Source: SAR202 cluster bacterium
GTDB taxonomy: Bacteria; Chloroflexota; Dehalococcoidia; Lucifugimonadales; UBA1123
Length of the DNA stretch: 7,605 bases
Assembly: GCA_030743915.1 (NCBI GenBank)
Contig: JASLRP010000414.1
Span: forward strand, 1 to 7,605
Direction: 5' to 3'
The translations under genes were made by a program, and so were the position numbers. Of the stretch, positions 3,869-7,605 are shown piece by piece. Below the pieces are notes generated by a model. It was not told the DNA's origin. It made no database searches and saw only the letters and a program-made list of their open reading frames with translations. How positions within the stretch are numbered: position 1 is the stretch's first letter; each line of letters opens with the position of its first letter.

Positions 3869-6865
3869 ATGCTCTGTCCAGGTTGTGGTCACCAAAACCG
3901 ACAAGACGCAAGGATTTGCGACGCATGTGCCGTCCGTTTGCCTGGATCTGACAGTGATGGCCAAGAACCTGATGAGATCGCCGCCAGTCTGAGTCCCGAC
4001 TTCGTGGGCCGGGAGCGCGAGATGGGCGAGTTGGTCGCCGCGCTAGACACTGCGCTTTCCGGCCACGGACAGATCGTCATGCTGGCAGGTGACCCAGGCA
4101 TCGGCAAGACTCGCATCGTCCAGGAAATGTCCACCATCGCTGATGCGCGAAACGCAGAGGTCTTCTTGGGTCACTGCTACGAGGGCGAGGGCGCTCCTCC
4201 TTACTGGCCCTGGCTTCAGATAATACGATCTCACATCGATCAGTCGGATGCCGAGAGCCTCCAAGCGTCAATGGGTTCCGGCGCTGAGGCCATCGGAGAG
4301 ATTGTGCCTGAGCTAATCTCCAAGCTACCGGAACTGGGCTCCCCACCGACGATCGACCCAAACGCCGCGCGGTTCCGGCTGTTCGACTCGATCACGACGT
4401 ATCTAAAGAATGTCTCAGCCGACACACCGCTCGTCCTCATCCTCGAAGATCTGCACTGGGCTGACGCCTCGTCACTGGCATTATTGGACCACATTGCAGG
4501 TGATCTCGCCACATCCAACCTCCTAGTTGTTGGCACGTATCGCGACATTGAGGTATCGGCTGAGCATCCCCTATCACGAATCCTGGGCAGCCTTGTTCGA
4601 CACGAGGGCTTTCAAAGGCTGCAACTCGGTGGCCTGAGCCAAGACGAAGTGCGCGATATGGTCGCCCTCTCGGTCGGAAGCGACGTGCCAGAGGACATGG
4701 TGGAACTGGTCCACGTCAGGACCGAGGGCAATGCGCTGTTCGTTGGCGAGCTCCTCAAGTTGTTGGCAGCGAACGAATGGGACGAGGCTCAAGGTTGGCA
4801 GTTCACTATTCCCCAGGAAATCAGAGGCGTCATAGGCAGGCGTTTCGATGGGTTGTCGGACCAGTGCAACCGAGTTCTAGCGGTGGCGTCCGTGATTGGC
4901 AGGGAGTTCGATTTCGATCTGCTCTCTCGCATGACCGATAGCTCCGATGATGATCTGTTGGACGTTGTGGACGAAGCTCTGGAAGCGCGAGTGATCGAAG
5001 GGGCAGTTGGAGGCGCAGAACGCTACCAGTTCACCCACGCCCTGATCCAACAGACGCTATCCGAGAAGTTGTCACCCAGCCGACGTGTCCGACTGCACGC
5101 CAGGATTGGTCAGGCCCTAGAGGGGTTGTACGGAGACGATCTTGAAGCCCACGCTGATCAGTTGGCCCATCACTTTGCGCAGGCCGAGGTAATACTGGGA
5201 AGCGAAAAAGTGTTGAATTACTCGGTTATTGCGGGAGAGAACGCTCTACGTCGCTTCGCCTACGAGGAAGCGGTGACACAATTCGAGCGCGCCCTCAGCG
5301 TCAAAAATGACAAGGACGACCGTGAAACTGCTGCCATAGTATCTAACCTCTCCCGCGCTCTGCTACTCAAGGGCCAGACCCGTGAGGCTGCGGTTCATAT
5401 TAAACGAGCATTTGCATATTACGTCCAAGACGAGGACGTGACCTCAGCCGCGGCAGTCGTTGAGCGCCCGCACGATGTCGGATTGCTGCCTTTGCTGACG
5501 GACGAGCTTGCAATGGCCATAGACCTGTTACCGGAAGGCTCCTTGCAGTCGGCCCGCCTGCTGTGCGCATATGGGCTTGCCATCGGATTGAACTCGAGCT
5601 CTTACGATCAAGGTCAAAAAGCTCTGAACACTTCACTGGACATCGCCATAAGGGAAGGCGATCTGGCATTGGAACGACGGATCATGGCGGCTTCAGCGAA
5701 TGTGGATGGGTTCCAGGAGAGATGGCAGCAAAGCTTGGAGAAAAGCTTGCGGGCCCTTGAGCTCGCCTCCGAAGCTCCCACCGATCCGATTGACGCGCTT
5801 CGAGCGAACTTGTGGGCTGGAGAAAGCTTGTTCGCGATGGGCGAAGCCACCCACGTTGAAAAACACGCGATCGATATGTTGGAAATTGCCGAGTCCCTGC
5901 ACGACCGTGTTTGGACGGATCATGCAAGGTTTTTGAGTGGGTCGATCTCGCTGTGTGTTGGAGACTGGCAAACTGTCATCTCAAATGTCGAGAAACTGAC
6001 TGCTCCTGACTCGATTGCTCGTTACAGTGGTTATAAGGCCATGGCCCTGTGTCACGCTGGTGATTTCGAACAGGCTAGAGCTTGGCTGGATGACATGATT
6101 ACGGGCAATGAACCTCGCTGGTTAGACCGATATAACTGGATTCTAGGCATGGCGTTCATGTCTCTCATCACAAATGACACAGAGCGCCTTGCTGAGATCG
6201 AAGCAGAGTCGATACTTGGGTTGTCAGACAATGGCCTGCCTGATCGATTTCGAGTGAATTTCCAGTATGCGCTGGCAGTCGCATCCATTCTAGAAGTCGA
6301 TCCCGCCAAAGCTGCGCAAAGTTACGATTCGATGCTGCCGTTCCGTAACACTTTCATTCGAGCCGCGCCGCTATCCATAGACAGAGTGCTGGGCGACCTT
6401 GCGCAAATCATGGGAAATTCAGACGATGCGAGCCTCCATTTCGAGGAGGCGGTGGCAACCTGCCGAAAGGGCGACTACCGCACAGAGTTGGCATGGTCTC
6501 TCCACGACTACGCCGCCCTTCGCCACGCTCAGGGTGAACGGGAAGCGGCTCTTGTCCTTTTGGATGAAGCCCTGTCAATCTCCAGCGCGCTTGGCATGCG
6601 TCCGCTCATGGAGAAAGCGATAGCGCTGAAGGAGCAAGCAGAGTCGCAGCCAGCCGACAAGCCCGCCTACCCAGATGGCTTGACCCAGCGCGAGGTCGAA
6701 GTGCTGCGCCTCATCGCCTCTGGCAAGAGCAATCGCGAGATAGGCGAAGAACTGTTCATCACACTCAACACTGTGGCCCGACACGTGAGCAGTATCTTCT
6801 CAAAAATCGACGCCTCAAACCGCGTCGAGGCTGCGGGATACGCCACGCGCAACGGGATCGCCTAA
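3869..6865 (+). CDS. Zinc-ribbon/AAA ATPase/TPR LuxR-family (LAL) transcriptional regulator
   Basis: This 998-residue multidomain regulator begins with a CxxC-x10-CxxC zinc ribbon (Cys3, 6, 17, 20). A linker leads to an AAA_16/NACHT-type ATPase opening at FVGRERE (45-51). The Walker A is GDPGIGKT (74-81), the Walker B is LVLILEDLHWAD (188-199), and GTYRD (222-226) is a sensor-like strand end. Further family hallmarks are GNALFVGELL (287-296), VIGREF (342-347) and FTHALIQQTL (388-397). The middle, from about 450 to 912, is helical and TPR-like, for example ALRRFAYEEAVTQFERAL near 459-476 and repeats near 852-912. The last 62 residues (937-998) are a complete LuxR/GerE HTH with LTQREVEVLRLIASG and the recognition-helix region NTVARHVSSIFSKI. 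Proteins of this STAND/LAL type bind ATP and a ligand or partner, oligomerise and activate transcription; the inducer and targets here are unknown. It seems to be monocistronic and intact. Confidence 0.92.
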   Translation: MLCPGCGHQNRQDARICDACAVRLPGSDSDGQEPDEIAASLSPDFVGREREMGELVAALDTALSGHGQIVMLAGDPGIGKTRIVQEMSTIADARNAEVFLGHCYEGEGAPPYWPWLQIIRSHIDQSDAESLQASMGSGAEAIGEIVPELISKLPELGSPPTIDPNAARFRLFDSITTYLKNVSADTPLVLILEDLHWADASSLALLDHIAGDLATSNLLVVGTYRDIEVSAEHPLSRILGSLVRHEGFQRLQLGGLSQDEVRDMVALSVGSDVPEDMVELVHVRTEGNALFVGELLKLLAANEWDEAQGWQFTIPQEIRGVIGRRFDGLSDQCNRVLAVASVIGREFDFDLLSRMTDSSDDDLLDVVDEALEARVIEGAVGGAERYQFTHALIQQTLSEKLSPSRRVRLHARIGQALEGLYGDDLEAHADQLAHHFAQAEVILGSEKVLNYSVIAGENALRRFAYEEAVTQFERALSVKNDKDDRETAAIVSNLSRALLLKGQTREAAVHIKRAFAYYVQDEDVTSAAAVVERPHDVGLLPLLTDELAMAIDLLPEGSLQSARLLCAYGLAIGLNSSSYDQGQKALNTSLDIAIREGDLALERRIMAASANVDGFQERWQQSLEKSLRALELASEAPTDPIDALRANLWAGESLFAMGEATHVEKHAIDMLEIAESLHDRVWTDHARFLSGSISLCVGDWQTVISNVEKLTAPDSIARYSGYKAMALCHAGDFEQARAWLDDMITGNEPRWLDRYNWILGMAFMSLITNDTERLAEIEAESILGLSDNGLPDRFRVNFQYALAVASILEVDPAKAAQSYDSMLPFRNTFIRAAPLSIDRVLGDLAQIMGNSDDASLHFEEAVATCRKGDYRTELAWSLHDYAALRHAQGEREAALVLLDEALSISSALGMRPLMEKAIALKEQAESQPADKPAYPDGLTQREVEVLRLIASGKSNREIGEELFITLNTVARHVSSIFSKIDASNRVEAAGYATRNGIA

Positions 6866-6942
6866 TGAATTTGCCTCGGTGTTCTGAGAATGAGCGCTGA
6901 TCAATATTGCCGATGGACTACTATATCCACGTAACAACAGGG

Positions 6943-7605
6943 TTACATCTCTGTCATGTCGGGCAGAGTCGTGATTATGCTGAGGATTCGGTCGAGACCT
7001 TCGTTGGTCTTCTGAGCCTGTACGCCTAGCTCCTCAAGTTGGGCTTCCTTGCTGACTCCGTGCTCAAATGGGAAGTACTCGAAGGTTGGGCCTGCGTTTT
7101 CGTCTGCGCCCTCGGCTATCGGCTGCTGCATCATCATCCGCGCCAGCATCGGCATGACGGAGATCATTACCGAGTACAGTCCTCTGAAGACCAGCCGGTG
7201 TTTCTCTGCGGCATCGGTCAGTAGGAAAATGTCCTCCAGCGCCAGCAACATGTAGCAGTAACAGCCATTGAACAGGTTGGACAGGTCTCTAAGAGGCTCC
7301 GGGTAATCGGCGGTCTTCGGGCTTTTGACCACTGGCCAGACGTCGCCCAGTGGGGCATCGCCTTTTGCTATGCGCTCGAACTTGTAGTAGTGAGCAAGCT
7401 CCTTCTTGCTGGGGTCGTCGTAGTGGGAACCCTGGATGCCTTCGCCCTGCTCGACGATGGTCTCCATCGCAGACATCGCCGAGTCCAGGTCGGTAATCAG
7501 GGTCAGGTCTCCGGTGTCCGAAATCTCCGGCATGTAGCCCTCGGTTAGCTGTTTATTGGGGTCGTTGTCGGCAAACACCTGATGGTTGGGTTGTGCGCAT
7601 AGCTC
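6943..7605 (-). CDS. Ferritin-like domain protein, VioB/iminophenyl-pyruvate dimer synthase-like (partial)
   Basis: The minus-strand frame is open from the right edge to a TAA at 6943-6945, giving about 220 residues. A GTG at 7578 could be taken as a start, but the frame continues upstream without a stop and the domain would lack its N-terminal helices, so the gene almost certainly extends past the edge. The visible part shows DLDSAMSAMETIVEQGEG, then ELAHYYKFERI with an ExxH pair, then LSNLFNGCYCYML. These match the C-terminal half of the ferritin-like family PF12902, which includes the domain found in VioB. The Glu and His residues are plausible di-iron ligands. Two Met/Leu-rich helices follow (YSVMISVMPMLARMMM). 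Many such proteins are stand-alone with unknown substrates, so a role in violacein-like biosynthesis should not be assumed. It is convergent with the LuxR-family gene. Confidence 0.8.
   Translation of the reverse strand, partial: ELCAQPNHQVFADNDPNKQLTEGYMPEISDTGDLTLITDLDSAMSAMETIVEQGEGIQGSHYDDPSKKELAHYYKFERIAKGDAPLGDVWPVVKSPKTADYPEPLRDLSNLFNGCYCYMLLALEDIFLLTDAAEKHRLVFRGLYSVMISVMPMLARMMMQQPIAEGADENAGPTFEYFPFEHGVSKEAQLEELGVQAQKTNEGLDRILSIITTLPDMTEM

Noticed and set aside
6866..6946. Intrinsic terminator in the convergent gap (GTAAC at 6931-6935 with GTTAC at 6942-6946)
   Set aside because: The 5-bp AT-containing stem is weak, no T-tract follows on either strand, and the right arm runs into the stop codon of the minus-strand gene. 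CAATATTG at 6902-6909 is a palindrome without a loop.
1..7605. CRISPR array, tRNA/rRNA, insertion sequence or prophage
   Set aside because: No spaced direct repeats, no cloverleaf or conserved rRNA segments, no transposase or integrase motifs, and no terminal inverted repeats with target duplications were seen.

Overview
The window looks like a chromosomal segment from a member of the Chloroflexota, possibly of the SAR202/Dehalococcoidia type. The evidence is indirect. The two genes at 1439-2815 belong to a pair of uncharacterised families (DUF3090 and SCO1664/TIGR03843) that are known mainly from Actinobacteria and also from Chloroflexi. A very large zinc-ribbon/AAA/LuxR regulator and mixed ATG/GTG/TTG starts also fit. 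Base composition is moderately GC-rich, without the extreme GC of streptomycetes. I could not run a search, so the taxonomy is an inference.

Layout. (1) 1-190: the 3' end of an unrecognised gene cut by the window edge. (2) 227-637 and 932-1204: two small, unrecognised, mostly helical proteins that share a C-terminal signature (QVS[DE]MCxA[LI]DR[MI]) and a nearly identical 13-nt leader, so they look like diverged tandem paralogues. The 294 bp between them hold three clean inverted repeats. (3) 1439-2815: a DUF3090 zinc-finger-like protein, apparently translated from a leaderless transcript, followed 66 bp later by a SCO1664-family protein with PI3/4-kinase-like motifs and a TTG start. In Actinobacteria these two normally travel with a histidine-phosphatase-type phosphomutase, which is not seen here. 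(4) 2977-3717: an orphan beta-rich hypothetical protein, visibly less GC-rich than its neighbours, behind a consensus-like promoter and a 5' hairpin. (5) 3869-6865: a 998-residue LAL-type LuxR-family regulator with an N-terminal zinc ribbon, behind a good promoter and Shine-Dalgarno sequence. (6) 6943-7605, minus strand: the C-terminal part of a ferritin-like (VioB/iminophenyl-pyruvate dimer synthase-like) protein, convergent with the regulator and cut by the right edge.

How the genes fit together. Only the DUF3090/SCO1664 pair is a recognisable module, and its biochemical function is unknown. The LuxR gene and the beta-rich hypothetical each appear to have their own promoter, so the plus-strand genes are probably several transcription units and not one operon. 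There is no sign of CRISPR, tRNA, rRNA, transposase, integrase or phage structural genes. The most promising uncharacterised material is the kinase-like pair without its phosphomutase, and the duplicated small helical proteins with their structured intergenic region.
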